A stretch of DNA of 64,000 bases from Solea solea (GCF_958295425.1 NC_081150.1:7625001-7689000); one strand, 5' to 3'. Positions 39,362-52,695 are shown, counted from the first letter of the stretch. The notes: generated by a model not told the origin, from the letters alone. Numbers and translations: made by a program.

Positions 39362-42300
39362 TTGTTTGTTCACTTGTTTATTTGATTTATCTGCATGCTG
39401 CTAGGGTTTACACAGCATTTAAATATAAACAAATGCATCTTGTGTGTAGAGCAACCTCAATGAGATTGATTGATTTGAACCAAAACAGGTAGCACATGGG
39501 GCTACGTAAAGATAAAACAAATAAAAGAAAGAGTTGAAAAGAATAGTAGTCAGGTGGCTAGTAGTTGTCATTTAGGGACAACAGAAATGGTACCTTATGA
39601 AAACAAGTCCCAGAGTGTGAAAATCTCAGAAAGCTGCCCTTGCGTTTTCATGTAAACAATGAATTTGCTAATTTGGGAAAATGACGATGACATAGTCCCA
39701 CATGTCTCTCTTGCGGTGGCATTCATTCCCCCGGTCATCCTTCTCTTGTGTTTGTGATAGTTTGGCTGTGTTCAATAAAAGGTAACTAAAGTCTGAAAAG
39801 ACACTAGATATCAGAAGAACACGTCCTGTCCTCAGCGACTTCAGACGTGGAAATGAAGACTACAATAAGTGTTGAAGAATAACAGTGAAACTGAATCATA
39901 AAAGGGTGGGAGGAGAAAACCAAAACTTATTTTCACAGACGCTACTTCCGCTTCAGTGTGGATGTGGGCGTTTTAATTTACAAATCACAGCTTTAAATCA
40001 GTTCTATTATGTCAAATAAAGCATTGATAAGTCATTGTATTACAACAAATTCCAAATTTGCCTTTCCAGCTATTGTCACTCACATGCTTGGCTGGTCATC
40101 AGCTGGTTCAAGATTTGTCAAGACCTTTTCAGGTAATGCACCTTGGTGTCATCAGCATGGGATGATGGAGCGTGGCCATTCACAGATAACACTTGGCAAT
40201 GCTATTTGGCAGCAGAAGGCATCTCCACTGAGACAATGACAGTGGACACTCACTTCTTTCTCATACATTTGCTGATTAGTATTCAGACAGCGTATTGAAT
40301 GAGCCAGCCAGGTGTCTAGAGCTGACATATTTCCTTCCACGGCATATTTTCTCCACTTTTTTGAATGGTTCCTTGTGTCCAAACAGTGAAATGGCAAAGT
40401 GACAGCAGTAGGTTACGTGGGGAGCAGCAAGTATCCATTAATGAGTGGAGGAGAGGTGTATTCAACGAGTTGCCATCATTACCACCTGGAACCCTCCACA
40501 ACACAGACTGGACAGGCAGTTACAGCTGTCTGCCTATTGGGTTTGACAGCACAAACACTGGCCATCAGCTGCCTTTGTCGCTCTGTGCATCAATACGCAA
40601 ACGTAAACAGACATACAGTACATGCACACAGAGCGGCTCTCTCTTGCCTACTCTGTGGTTCGTTCTTCCTACTGCTCCCTCTTTCCAAGTGAACACCCTG
40701 CCTCTGTGTGTGAGAGACTGACCACTGAGATGCTTTGTGTGGCAAAGAGCCCGCTACTGGTCTTCTCTGTGCCCTCATTGTGCCAAAGCCATCCAAATGC
40801 CAGCGATGCCTGCAGGGCATGCCCGTTGTGCGCGTATGCTTGTGCAGAGTGTGCTTCAAGGTTTTATGTTACTGTATGTGTATGTGCTTATAGCTGAGTG
40901 GTTCTGTTCTCGCCCACGGTTGACACCATGCTGTGTTCTTGCCTCTGTTTCTCAACAGGATGAGTCTCATTGTTGTTGTTGACTGAAAACACTATCAGTG
41001 TGTATGTGTGTGTGTGTCTTTTATTTTGTACAGTGTAAGTCAAAATTGGTACTGGACTTCCTTATTTGGCCTCAGTAGGACTTCCCATCTCCAGGGCCTC
41101 AGCTGGAGTGAATCTGTAAGTGTGGAGTCTGATTGCTGGAGTCTGTCAGCAGGAACCATCAGCCATCATTGTGTCTGCTGTGGCAATGTGAGCTGACTGC
41201 AAAACATGGAGAGACCTTGCACTTTGCATTTTTCTTTTTTTTCTTTTTTACAGCAACAGCAGCCACAGTGGTGTGCCCGGCGTCTTTGAGAATAAACAAC
41301 ATCCCAGCTGCCCCCTTTTCTGGAAAGTGCTGTGACATCACTCCCCCGTCACCATGGTAACAGCTCTCTCTACTACTGCAACTCCTGCAGAGTGTGCGTC
41401 TGTAAGTGTGTGAGTGTGTTTGGACAGCTTGAGACCAATGAGTTGGTCACAATGTGACAGGACTCTCTGCTTGTCTTGAGTCCTGCGTATCCACTGTAGG
41501 AATTTTGGTGTATCTGTGCGTCGAGGGGGAGAAGTATCCTTACAGCAAGTTGCTCAAGTGTAATAAAGGTCTACAGATGGGGTCAAATTGGCTCTGTGCA
41601 ATGATATACTACAGTGACACACTGCTGATCACACTGACATACTACTCTGTGTGAAAGTGTGTGTTTGAGCTGGATGCTATTTTTTTGAGATTTTATAATT
41701 TGTCCTATACGATCAGTAACAACACTACAACAACGACTATGATTCTACATAGTTAAGTCAATACAGCAGATACAGTTTCACCACCACTATTCTCCTGGGC
41801 TACAGACTGATAGTCACTGATCTCTGTAATGACGCCCATGTTTTTATTCAACTAGACCAGAGTAATAGAGATGCCCACTGCCTCAGTTAAGCAATGCAAG
41901 ACTGCAAAACTCCATTAGCACCAATTTCTGTTCTGCTAAGCAGTGAGCAGGAGTCCAAGAGAGTCCAAGACCAGAGTGTATGTATATTGCTCAAGGGAAT
42001 TTGATTGTAGTTAATAAGGGGAGGAAGAGTGTTTCTTATTCATGTTTGCCTTCCAGATTTTCCCAGCTGGACTGGGAGGTGATTTCCCAGATGGCCATCT
42101 CCATAAAGCATGACTTCAGGTGTTGCAGTTGAGGCTAGATGCTCATACAGTGTGCGTATGTGCCGACTTATTAGGCTTATTAACCCATTTTATGCAGTGC
42201 AGCTACATCTGGCAATGTCTGTCACCTTTTCCCATACCCCAATGGACGTGTGAGGCTGTTTTGTTTCCCCTGACAGTTAAGGTGTCGAAAACCTTCCTCC

Positions 42301-44899
42301 ACAAAGTGTGTTGTGCAAACATACGCGGCCAGGTGGTTATATGCATGTATCATTGCAAAAGTGGCCTGACTACGGGGTCTACTGTTGTCATATGGTGGAT
42401 TTGTCAGGACAGCAACCCAGCTGTGGAACAGCTGTTAGACTTGTTCTCGCCAGTTCCCACAGCTTACCAGGACTGTTTTGGCACATGTGATGGCTTTTTT
42501 GTTTTTGTTTTGGGATATACACTTCATTGAGTGTTATTTTACAAATGGTTACACATGCGGTATTTGGTTTTATTGACATTGCTTTTATCATTTCATGGAA
42601 CTGACCATTTTAATCCATTGGAATTTTATGGATACAAACATACAATAAATCAGCCGAAGATAATTTCCAAAACCCTTCCCGTAAAGAGGAATTGCCCAAT
42701 GGTGCAACCCTGGCATGCATCAGCAACAATGTTCTCTTTCCAACAATAAGAATACGTAGTGTGCAAAAATAAGCTTCAGCTCTACTTGAAACTGCCACCG
42801 ATTATAGATTTCATCCTGTAAAAATCAAAAACAAAAAAAGAAAGCATATAAACATCAAAGCAGCTTTGATGGAAAAATAACATTCTGTGAACACTGCACA
42901 GGAGAAAAACAGCAAACAACTTGTTTTAGCTCAAAGAGCTGAGGTTTTGCACTGTGTAGGTGAGTTGGGATGCTGGCCAGGTTTTTGTTAAGGTCACTGA
43001 ATCTGTTGCAGAAACAAACACATCAGCAGAGTGGACAGCCAGCAGTCATGCACCTCCTGATACACACACGTGGCACCGTCACTCAGACGATGGCAGCTCA
43101 TGGTAAATAAGAGTCAACCACACATTTGTTGATAGGATAGATGGTAATAAGCAGGGCCGCTATGAGCTCTCTACAACTCAAATTCATTACAGAAAAAACA
43201 CAGCAAATTGTGTTGTATTAAATCAGCTCATTTTTTATTCAACTGAGCACTTAATTGATTTGCTTAATTCACTAACTACAGTGATTTTTGAGAGTGACAG
43301 ATACACTGGTTGCTAATTGAGAGACTCATCATAGAAGGATTTATCCTGCTAATGAGAAGAAAGAGGTGACTTTGACTCAAAATACTTACTTTGTGATCAT
43401 CAATCAGTTGGGAATGAGCAACTGTCTTGTTCCGGCGCTAAGATGCATCAGCAGGGACCATTCTTATCACAGCTGTTCAAGCGTAATGTACTTTTCTTCA
43501 ACCAAGAATAATGGGGTATCAGCTTCATGAATCAGTGCTGAAAACTGGCTTTAAATGTCAGAAATACATCCACAATAACTCTAAATGCTATTAAAATAAA
43601 GCAATAGTGCAGCTGTAGAATGGCAGCAATCACATCAATAACAATACTTTAGCAAGACACACACTCTAAAAATACATGTAACACACTAGCTATGAGGAGA
43701 TTAATCAGTGAGTTCCTGTTGTGTTTTTTACACTAATGCTTATAACTTTTCAGCCATTCCTGTGAGCTATGGTACTGCTGGTCTGAATCCCCATTTCCAG
43801 ACCACACTCATAAATAAGCATTGGCCTTACAATCTCTCAAACCACTGATGAATATAAAATAGCTTATTTAATGAGCATGTCAGAATAGTAAATATTAGTG
43901 CTGTTTTGCAAAAAAGAGAAATCATGAAAGCTGTTGAACTGTGTGCTCATCAAAAGTTAAAAGAATGGGATTTAATGAATATTCTCTTTTATAAAGAAAT
44001 GCTGTGGCTGCGGCTATGCTCTGGTTTGGAATCTGGAACTGGAGCCAGATCTGGAACAGCCAAAAAGCACAAAAGTCTTCATACTGGAGACAATATAGCC
44101 TCAATTGCCTTCTGAACACTTCCCCAGCACCAAACCCTGGCAGACCTGCAGTGTAATCTCCTCTAAACGCGTTTATTAAGACGTCTAATTGCAGCTCAGG
44201 CTTTCTCCCTTTAGGAGAACAGGCAAAGGAACAAAAAGGGAGCTTATTCACCCCAAAACAGGCTGCAGGCATATGGCAAAGCAGAGGAACAAGGCGCTTT
44301 AGTACACAAGCACTATACTGTTCAGCTCAGTGAAGGCACTTCTGATTCACGACATCAATTTGACTGAAAGTCAGGCAGAACACGCAAGGAAAACAGCCCA
44401 GTAACATCCAGGTAAAGCAGTGGGACTTATAACCGGCAGAAGCTAAACCCAATACATTATTCCCTATGACAGGAACAGCTCTATGACAATGCATCACTTT
44501 CATTATATTTAATACCCACTTACCTGATGGGAACAATAAAAGTCACATCTAAGACTTAAACAAGCCTTTCATTTCATACAAACGCAGTCTTTGTAAGATA
44601 GAAGCATTTATTTTATACTATAAAGGGCCTGTGTTAATGCACCACTATTACAGAGGCACTCAAAAATAACAGACTGCACTAGTTAAAAGATAATAAGGAA
44701 AATCTTGGCAGGTATGATTGATCCTAATGTTTAATAGTCCACTGATTAGCAAAGGATTATCTAACAATAATTATGCACCTGAGGTCAACACATGGCTTTA
44801 ATGTTCACGTCGTGAGAGGCAGTGAGGTGTGAGTATGATGGGGAAAACAAAGATGCAGAGAGGAGATGAGAGTGTGCAAATGCATCAGTTGATGTGTGA

Positions 44900-45130
44900 C
44901 CCCATTCAAACCTGGTATTAACATCCGTCCTGAGTGATATGATCACAAGCAGATTGCCCTAAATACAGGAATCCCAATCCATCCTGAATGCATCCTCAGA
45001 TCCCATCACAAAAACCACAATAGGAGGTGGTTTATGGACTCGTTTGGCCACATTCCCGAGCATGCATGAACGCACTCCGTCGCCAGGATGGATTAAAGAC
45101 CGCCTCCTCAGCTGACGTCATATGTTGATT
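44900..45130. mobile_element. Probable non-autonomous DNA transposon (MITE) fragment
   Basis: The stretch CCATTCAAACCTGGTATTAACATCCGTCC, then GATCACAAGCAGA, CCCTAAATACAG, and GGAGGTGGTTTATGG to GGCCACATTCC resembles a dispersed fish repeat that I know only by pattern. Clear terminal inverted repeats and a target duplication were not found, so the limits are approximate. Confidence 0.4.
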
Positions 45131-45807
45131 TATTATTTTTTCAATTGGATGCATTTTCATTTCATGTTCTAGCAGCGTGAGTAGAGTTAAAACTTGAAAT
45201 CACAATTTCCGAAACTTTACACGACAAACATACTTCTCAGTACTGAACTCATGCTGGGAAATTCAAAGCAAAAAAAAAGGGGTGTTGCCAGTGTCATTTG
45301 GACAGGAATGAGTGAAAAAGAAGGAAACTCTCGCTGTGCAACGCTGTGGCATCACGTTGATTGGGGTCACTTTTCTTATTACAATTTTTATACTCTCACG
45401 CAGTTTGTTATGTTTGTCACTCTAACCACTGCATTTCATAATTATAATAGAGCCTGTGTAAAAATGTGTGTACACTTTGTTCAAACTCTTGAAACGATTC
45501 CACCCTTTTTCGTATACAATGTGCCAAATAGAGGCATTGATTGATGAACTCTGAAAAGATTCACAAAATAGCAGACAGCTGCTTTCATGCTTTGGTTATT
45601 CTTTTCATGACAGAATCCTGATTTTATTATGTTAGCGCCTACATCCTGCCATCTTTTGAAACAAGTTACAACACAAAAGCTCAGTTAAACAAAAAAAAAA
45701 CCCACAGTGACAGGCTGCTGTAACACTGCTTTTCTAAGTGATTACTCAACAAACCATGAGTGAAATTACAACTATACAGCTCACTAGAGCTCCAGACGTC
45801 ACGTGAC

Positions 45808-46170
45808 ACGGTTTCTATGAACTGTCATGTTGGAATCAACCTGTCAGAGTTCACTGCACACTTTAAACCCGCGGAGTTGGACCGACATATCACAAAAGTT
45901 GACAGACTGAATTTATCTGAGCCTCATAATGCCTTATAATGCCATCGGCCTTTTACGAGTTTGGAAAAGAGGACATTATTCCAGACCTGCAGTATCCTGA
46001 CATCTTCAACTTTCTGATTTAACTTCCATTCATCTTACTCCAGGGTGTCACTGAAAGTTTACAAGAGCCGGGAGGGAAACAAATAGATGCAATCTGGCTT
46101 CGTGACAAAAATTAAACTCTGGAGTCTACCAGCTAAAGATAGGGTTGCTGTCACTGGAAGTGTCAAGTAA
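45808..46170 (+). pseudogene. Broken coding remnant of a fish transposon-type protein
   Basis: Three consecutive plus-strand segments read like pieces of one protein in different frames. Segment one, 45808-45939, contains NLSEFTAHFKPAELDRHI and LNLSEPHNA and ends at TAA. Segment two, 45945-46022, contains SAFYEFGKEDIIPDLQYPDI and ends at TAA. Segment three, 46030-46170, contains SLKVYKSREG, an internal TAG, then QSGFVTKIKLWSLPAK and a final TAA. A local 10-bp duplication (TTATAATGCC) causes the first shift, and a +1 shift separates segments two and three. From memory, the YKS-x-E pattern followed by a GFV motif resembles fish multicopy proteins with SWIM zinc-finger and YqaJ-like domains that behave as transposon products. 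The family is uncertain, but the decay is plain. A GTAAGC donor-like site follows segment three. Confidence 0.55.
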
Positions 46171-47380
46171 GCATAACATAGCATAAGCAATGGGCTCAAT
46201 GTAAATAATTGCTGTGTTGCTGTGCAGACTAGCGGTTGGTAAATCTAGTCTGAGTCCATGATTTACCAAGAGCTAATTACGAAACCAGTTGCTTCTTCTT
46301 CTGCTGCTCGCTGTGAGCACATTTCATAGTCGTGATTCACCTCCGCCGTATCCTTAGATCTGTGGAGTTCTCGTACAATGCTCACCTGTTAGCTTGTCTA
46401 TGACTGTTTGTGCATCTCGGGGCACAAAAGCTATCCACCATTTTCACTTTAACAATGAAAATAGCCGACAAAGAGACAAGAGGTCTGACATATTGCCTGA
46501 TTGTCTTGGTTGTGTGACGTAAGCTACCGGAGATCTATAGACAAGGTGGACTGATATGTAGTGTTCTTCACATGTTGTATACATGGATACAAGGAAGCAG
46601 CCAATTAGATGGAAGGACGATGTATATGTAGTCTCTGATTAGTTGGACTGATGGAGTCAGCCTTGGTTCACAGGAATCCAATTAAACACTCAATGCAAAT
46701 ACAGTTGTGTTGGTGCTGTGATGCAGTGGTGTGTGGGTTAACTAGAAATTCAATAAAGGACAGTAGTTCGTAAATCTTTTTTCAACATGGGAACGGTTGC
46801 TGGCATGTAATCAGGCTGTGAGCGGTCGTCTAATAAGGATAAATAAATATTCTTAACCTGTGCAGAGTATCCACGAAAGGCGTTTAAATATATGTGAAAA
46901 CCTCAGCCGATAAAGCCTCGATTATCTGCACTAATTGCACTAGAAATACTTGTCTGTCAAAATGTGGATGACCTGACACTTTACATAACAAATCATATTT
47001 CATTACTGCTACCATTCTGTCCGTCAAACGCCAGGAAAAGTGCTGAAATCTGGGGAAAAGAATAATCTTCGACAAGAAATTGCTCTGAGAGCAACCACAC
47101 TGTCCATTAGACAGAATTTCAGCATTTTCCAAGTATCCAATTATACCTTAGAAGATTCCTAAGGTGATGATCAAAGCTATTTCTCAGACCTGTCAGTGAT
47201 AAATGCTCAGGAGGTTTTAGACAGCAATGTACTGGTTCAACTACATCATTTCTAACACTTAATAATAATAATACCAATTCTGACTACTGTTATAGTTTTG
47301 AGTGTGTTTGTTTGCGTCAGATATGCCGGAGAAGGTGAGCAGATGCGTGCGTCATTGACACAAAGGGGTGTGGGGCTCAC

Positions 47381-47618
47381 CAGTAGTGGACGAGATGTTG
47401 ACGTCAATGCTGATCTCGGGGATGCCTCCGCCCTTCAGTGCGGCAACGCACGTGTATGTGCCGAAGTCGGTAAACTTCAGGTCTATGATGTCCAGGTTGG
47501 TGGTCCCCGGGGAGATGTCCGGGTCCGTCTGGGTGATGACCATGCGCTCAGAGCTGCGCAGGGCACGGCCGTTCTTGAGCCAACTGAACGTCAGCTCCTC
47601 TGGCGGGGTCGCCTCCAC
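47381..47618 (-). CDS. mdga2: mdga2 exon: second part of Ig-like domain 4
   Basis: This 238-nt exon runs from phase 0 to phase 1. It opens VEATPPEELTFSW, giving the Ig4 C-strand tryptophan, continues with RSSERMVITQTDPD, and has the F-strand motif DFGTYTC, whose cysteine pairs with the one in the preceding exon. It ends at IDVNISSTT, which holds an NIS sequon. Acceptor TGTCACAG|GT and donor ACTG|GTGAGC are clear. The sequence is highly conserved with MDGA2. Plus-strand open frames over the same interval (47298-47624 and 47368-47652) are antisense shadows caused by the GC-rich third positions of this exon. Confidence 0.96.
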
Positions 47619-47724
47619 CTGTGACATTCAGAGCATCACTGTGTTACACTGAGGAGGGACTTTACTTTCACTTTTAAACACGCATTTAAACACGTGTTCT
47701 GCCAGAGATTTTCTTTAAATGTAC
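47619..47724 (-). other. mdga2: Short intron inside Ig4 (106 nt)
   Basis: This is the smallest intron in the window, phase 0, with donor GTACAT and acceptor ATGTCACAG. If retained, the frame from the preceding exon meets a TAA after twelve intronic codons, which would truncate the protein within Ig4 and remove the rest of the ectodomain and the GPI signal. Confidence 0.93.
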
Positions 47725-47816
47725 CTGGCAAGATATCTTGACTTCCCGTCCAATCTGGATGTTGTCGTCATTGTGGTATGGGTCAGGAGTGATCCAGAAT
47801 CTGCCCTTTTTCAAAG
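47725..47816 (-). CDS. mdga2: mdga2 exon: first part of Ig-like domain 4
   Basis: This 92-nt exon runs from phase 1 to phase 0 and is too short to appear as a long open frame. After the split alanine codon it encodes LKKGRFWITPDPY, then a segment rich in D and N, then IGREVKISCQ. That last part carries the B-strand cysteine of Ig4. The reading matches the MDGA2 Ig4 start almost residue for residue. Acceptor TTTTTCTCTCAG|CT has a strong pyrimidine tract, and donor CCAG|GTACAT is somewhat weak (position +5 is A). With the next exon it forms a 330-nt phase 1-1 cassette, the same total length as the Ig2 pair. Confidence 0.95.
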
Positions 47817-47852
47817 CTGAGAGAAAAAGAAAAAAAAAACTTTTATTACACT

Positions 47853-47909
47853 CATATATATATATATATATGTATAAATGTATATATATATATATTTATA
47901 TATATATAC
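47853..47909. repeat. TA-rich microsatellite beside the Ig4 acceptor
   Basis: An almost pure alternating TA tract, broken only by TGTATAAATGTA and TTTA, begins 37 bp from the start of the first Ig4 exon at 47816. In the transcript it lies immediately upstream of the T-rich polypyrimidine tract and CTCTCAG acceptor, that is, in or next to the usual branch-point zone. It is self-complementary and could fold in pre-mRNA. Confidence 0.9.
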
Positions 47910-48407
47910 TTGTAGAATACACCTGTTTTTTTATATCCACCATAGGTTTCATCTCACGTTGTTTTATTGAGCTATTTTCTGTGATGTAATTCCAAATTCA
48001 GGGTTTTATCAAAAATACATTTTGTCTCTCTGCTATTTTGCTTTCCCCAACGTTCACACTTCCCATGCTGTGCAGTTATGCATCTCGCTGGTAAGTGTCT
48101 GCCTGTGTGACTCGTGCTCAGCCTTTGTTGACGACACACTGTAAAGACTGTATCGTGTCACAGCAACGTGAAATAACTGATCCGAGCAAAATCATGCGAT
48201 TATTTTTTTTCCTCATCCATGTTGGTTCAGCACCTTGGTCATGAGATTGTAATATGGTTTAAACCAGAAGTGTGAGAAGAGTCGCTGATATGAAAACTGT
48301 AACTGCTCTTTTAAAATAACACACAAAGAACATAACACATGCTTTGAGCCAACATTCACATTAGTACAATATTCCTACTGCACCAGAGCGGCAACAAACA
48401 CAATGCG

Positions 48408-48430
48408 CACACACACACACACACACACAC
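48408..48430. repeat. (CA)n microsatellite
   Basis: About 11 to 12 CA units, located some 600 bp upstream of the Ig4 acceptor in transcript order. Confidence 0.92.
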
Positions 48431-49406
48431 GCGGTGAAATTGTAGAGATACAGAACAAAATATCCACCATTTCTAATCCAATTTGTTTTGCAAACTCCAT
48501 TTTCAAACCATAGCATCTGCTAATAGTAAAAAGAAGATGATTTCATCATAACGCTTGCTGTACTGGTTCCACATCCTGTGCCTACTGTTCAATTCATCTC
48601 CTCTGTTCAAAAAAAAGCTGACAGCACCATGGGAATCTTTTCATCTGGCAATTCCCGAGTGACATTATCATATTCAGTTTGGTAAAGACAAAATGAAAAC
48701 AAAACCTGCGTGTCAGATTTAAACACAGGAAATTGAACGCGCAAAACATTGTGATGCCTGCCGAGCTTCACATTCAAGGCTGAGACGAGTGACACATGCC
48801 TACTTGACGTGCTCTTTCTCCCCGCGTTTGAAATCAATGTTGGCAGGCAGAGAATCCTGTTTCTGACACGTCAGATAAGAATGTGACTACTACGTCAACA
48901 CTCCTTCTCACAAACCCCAACGTGCATTTGCATGTATTCTTTTTTTGTATCACATATGTATATTCTCTGTGGCGCTGCCTATCAATCATTGTTGTATATA
49001 ACAACTCAGTAGTACTGTTCATGGAAGCTGTGGTGATTAGCGTCATCTATTGTGTGCAGAGCATATGTGGGACCTTTATGGACATGACCAACAGGCCATC
49101 TGGTAAATCTGGTTTAAGCTTTGCATCACTGTGTTAATCTACCACATCCATGCCAAGATTCAATCTACCTAAAGCCACATCAACGCACGCAATAGAAGGT
49201 TAATTAGACAATGTGGCAGCCATTAAGTGAGCATATCTGTTAGGAAATAATAATTGTCATTCAGTCATTCATGTCAGGCGGAGAAAACATAATATTGCAT
49301 ACCGCAGTATTAAGCCACTTTAATTTAGCGTGGTGGAAACTCCTTTACCATGACAGCCCTAAGTGTGACACGTTATAAGGCTCTTGTGCCTCAGCTACAT
49401 CCTCAC

Positions 49407-49435
<29 letters not shown>
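49407..49435. repeat. (CA)n microsatellite
   Basis: About 14 CA units, uninterrupted, in the Ig3-Ig4 intron. Confidence 0.92.
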
Positions 49436-49438
<3 letters not shown>

Positions 49439-52400
49439 TGTGAGTGATTGTCCTGTCACAGGTGACAGTGGATAAACATTTGGACAAACTGCTCTACTAT
49501 TTTTCCATTCCTCCAACTCGTGTATGCCCTCTCAACTTGAGCAACTGCGAGACGAATAGGCATTTAACAGTCACAGACAGCTGTGCTTTGTCAGTGGTCT
49601 CGAATTAAAAGGTTGGCGGTGTGAGGCTGGATAATGTCGCTACCAAAACTAGACCTTGTGGTCAAATGAAATGCTTGTGCTGTGTAAATGAACTTAACTG
49701 AGCACAGGATGTGATGACTCAAACTTAAAAGTGGCCTCCTGCCCTCCTTTAATCACTACCGAGGGAAAATGGTCCGTGTTACAATGTATACTTCTTTTTT
49801 TTTTTGATTTGATGTTTGAGGAGAAGCAGAGCACATTAATCATGAATCTGACTTGAAATCAATAAGTGTTTATCTCCCTCCAAAAGGAGGAAAACTGAAC
49901 TAATAGCTGTGATGTTGTTTACATTATTTCACCCTTTTATTTTCATCCGTACCCCGTGAATTCAAGCGGTTATTGACTCGGTTTTAGTGCTACATTCACA
50001 CGGTGTTAAAAATAGTGTTTTTTGAAAGCAACATCAGAAGCATTCAGTTAAACTATCCTTACAAAACCAGGCTCCAGAACTGATAACGGACATTTAATTT
50101 AAAATTAATTAAGAAATCATGAATCAACTGTCTTCATACATTTATCAATTTTGAAGTGATGACACAAAAGCACCACACTTCCTTCTCACCCTGTTTAATG
50201 TAGTGAAAAAAAATCTGTTTCAAAGTCAATTGCACAGAATTAGAGTAAAGAACTCCCAGACTTACTGCACCAGTCACTGTTTATCAACGCTGTTAAGGAA
50301 TAAAGTCAACCATGCACGGCGTGGCGGTACATCCGAATGTATAAATCCACAGCGCTCAGCACTTGCACACACCTTCAGATTCCAATTCAACCATAAACTA
50401 AAGTGTTAGTGGAGTAAAAACCTGTGATTAAATCTGAGTGGTCATCTTCTGTCCCCAATATTTCCCTGTATGTTTTCCTCATCGCCACTCAGCTCCCCCC
50501 ACGTCAAAATAGCCAGGGCTGTGCACTCATGCATATTTCAGAATTGGTTCCCTTCCAGCCTCCTCCACATTCAAACCTTCTTTCCTGTCACTTTATCTGG
50601 CCATAAATATTGAATAGCAAGTGGGCATTCCTGTAAATTGACTACATTTGTGTACAAGGGAGATAAGTGGGCATTACTTCCCTGGTAGTTGTACATGCTG
50701 CTGGACAGCTGCTGTCACTAAAATGGTGCCTGTTCCTTTATGCATGGGAGAGAATCTAGAACTATTTTTTAAAAGGGACTTTGGCGAGTGTGTGAGGTAA
50801 GAAGTGCAGCGCTGGGATACTTCATCGCAACGTCACGCTGCTTTTGAAATCCCGTTCATGAATCTTTAACACATGTTCTGCAAAAAGACAAAGTTCCCAT
50901 TTTGCTCTGAAAGAAAACTGAATCTCTAAATACTGTTAAACAATCAACTTCTTTTTGCTGTTGTGATAGCACAGATACAAATCATGAACATGTGCAACCC
51001 AATATTATAATATTTTAATGAATACGTTAGTGTGCTAGGAAAAGTAGGAAACGACCTACTTAAAAGCAGCGGAAATGTGTCTCCATGACAACTAAGTGGG
51101 GTTTGTTTTTGCACTTTGCATCAGATGGGTCGATCCATATGTGGATACAGCCACTGCTGGAATTAAATGTCTGTACTTTTAATCGTTGTCCCTGCGTGTC
51201 TGTTTGTAACCTGGCTGTAACACTCGGTTTCGCAAATATTAATACTCTGTGTACAATGAAGTAGCTAAAAATAGAGCAATGATTTGAGTGATAAAATGAC
51301 TCATTGACTTTTAAACCTGTGGCCCTCATGCAAACACTGTACTCATGGCTTGAGTTAACCGCTCATTCTGGCTCCTGTCAGAGCTCAAATCATGAGAGCT
51401 GCATTTTTGGTGCTGTCTGTAGATGTTCTCACACGTGTAATACTTACAAATGAATTTCTTGAATTCGACACATCATCTGTATCACAGATATCGAGCCTCA
51501 TGGAACTTAAAGCGAGTTTTTTTTTGATATTTAACATAACATTCATCTGAATGAATACAAATTTGAACTTCAAAAGCTCTGCGAAGCCCGTGTTTTCTGT
51601 TTGTTTGTTGAATATTCAGGATTGATTTTTTTTACAACATGCCACAGCTTGTTAGCCGTCTGCGTGGCATCTGCTAAAGCAAGGCACCTTGAGCAAAACT
51701 TAAACATGGATCTCAGGCATCACTGAAGGGAATTTACTCATTTTTGTAAAGTTTTGCCAGTGTATCACAAGCTTTGAGGCACAAAACACAAGTCAACATA
51801 TGCACAAATTCCGCATGCATTATTGATAGATTTTGGAAGCTGGAGTCCTTTTTATCATCACCAGAGCTTCATCTTATTGAACCTTAACAGTGGCAACTTG
51901 CCAAAGAGTAAAAAAAAACACAGTTTGAAACATGCTGACATTTGCATAACATTTCAGTATCCTATTTTGCTTGACATTACATGCATCAAATGGATATCAT
52001 ATATATAAAACATTTTATATATATTTCTATACTTGTTTTCTCTTTTTACCGCAAGCTGCAGTGTTTTTTGCCTACAGGGAGCCAGTAAGTATGATTCACC
52101 ATGGCTGTAATAGCCTGTGGTAATAGTGTGTGGCTTGTACATGAAAAGCTACTATAATCACACAAAGCGGAAAGCTCTGTTTGAGGCCTTCTTCTACAGA
52201 AAGCTCATGTCACATGTTGGAATTACAATACCTCCTCAAGGGAGCTGCTTTGAAGGGTAAAGGTACATACCGCCCCGCTATTCAGACTATGACATGCACC
52301 TAGTGTGTGTACATGTGAAATTACAAGGACACAACAAAAAAAACAAGGGATGAATGTGTCACCATCTCCAGTGCATTCCCTCTGCCTTTGTCTGGTCGAG

Positions 52401-52695
52401 AAGGGATACATGCTACGGTTCCCTCTCCCTCAGAATCATTATCCCCCCTCTCTTTACCCATCAGTCCATCCCATTTCTCAGTCCGTCCTGTCCGTCTGTG
52501 TCTCAGCAGGCCACACACTGTGCTCTCCATTTATTCTGTGAAGCTGAGCTCATCTCTCACAGGCAGATGGATGGCTCTCTAACTGCCACTCAGGCTCTGC
52601 CTCATCTGTTCTACTCTGCTCAAGGTTAAACACGAAAAGGACACGCGCTTTCTGCGTATAGTTCAAAACGCAAGACGCTCACGTGTACTGACAGT

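Larger units (their letters stand above)
35983..47380 (-). other. mdga2: Intron between Ig4 and Ig5 exons (11.4 kb)
   Basis: This intron contains the transposon-type coding remnant (45808-46170), a probable MITE (44900-45130), short GT repeats (about 40999-41017), a TA microsatellite (39311-39361), a retroelement-end insertion (37802-37902) and one copy of the Ig5-flanking duplication (36371-36745). No other open frame shows a recognisable domain, including the 136-codon frame at 42120-42530. Confidence 0.85.

Noticed and set aside
42120..42530. 136-codon plus-strand frame, Cys-rich
   Set aside because: The cysteines are scattered with no repeated spacing, and no family was recognised.
47298..47652. 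Plus-strand open frames over the Ig4 exon
   Set aside because: They are antisense shadows of a GC-rich mdga2 exon.
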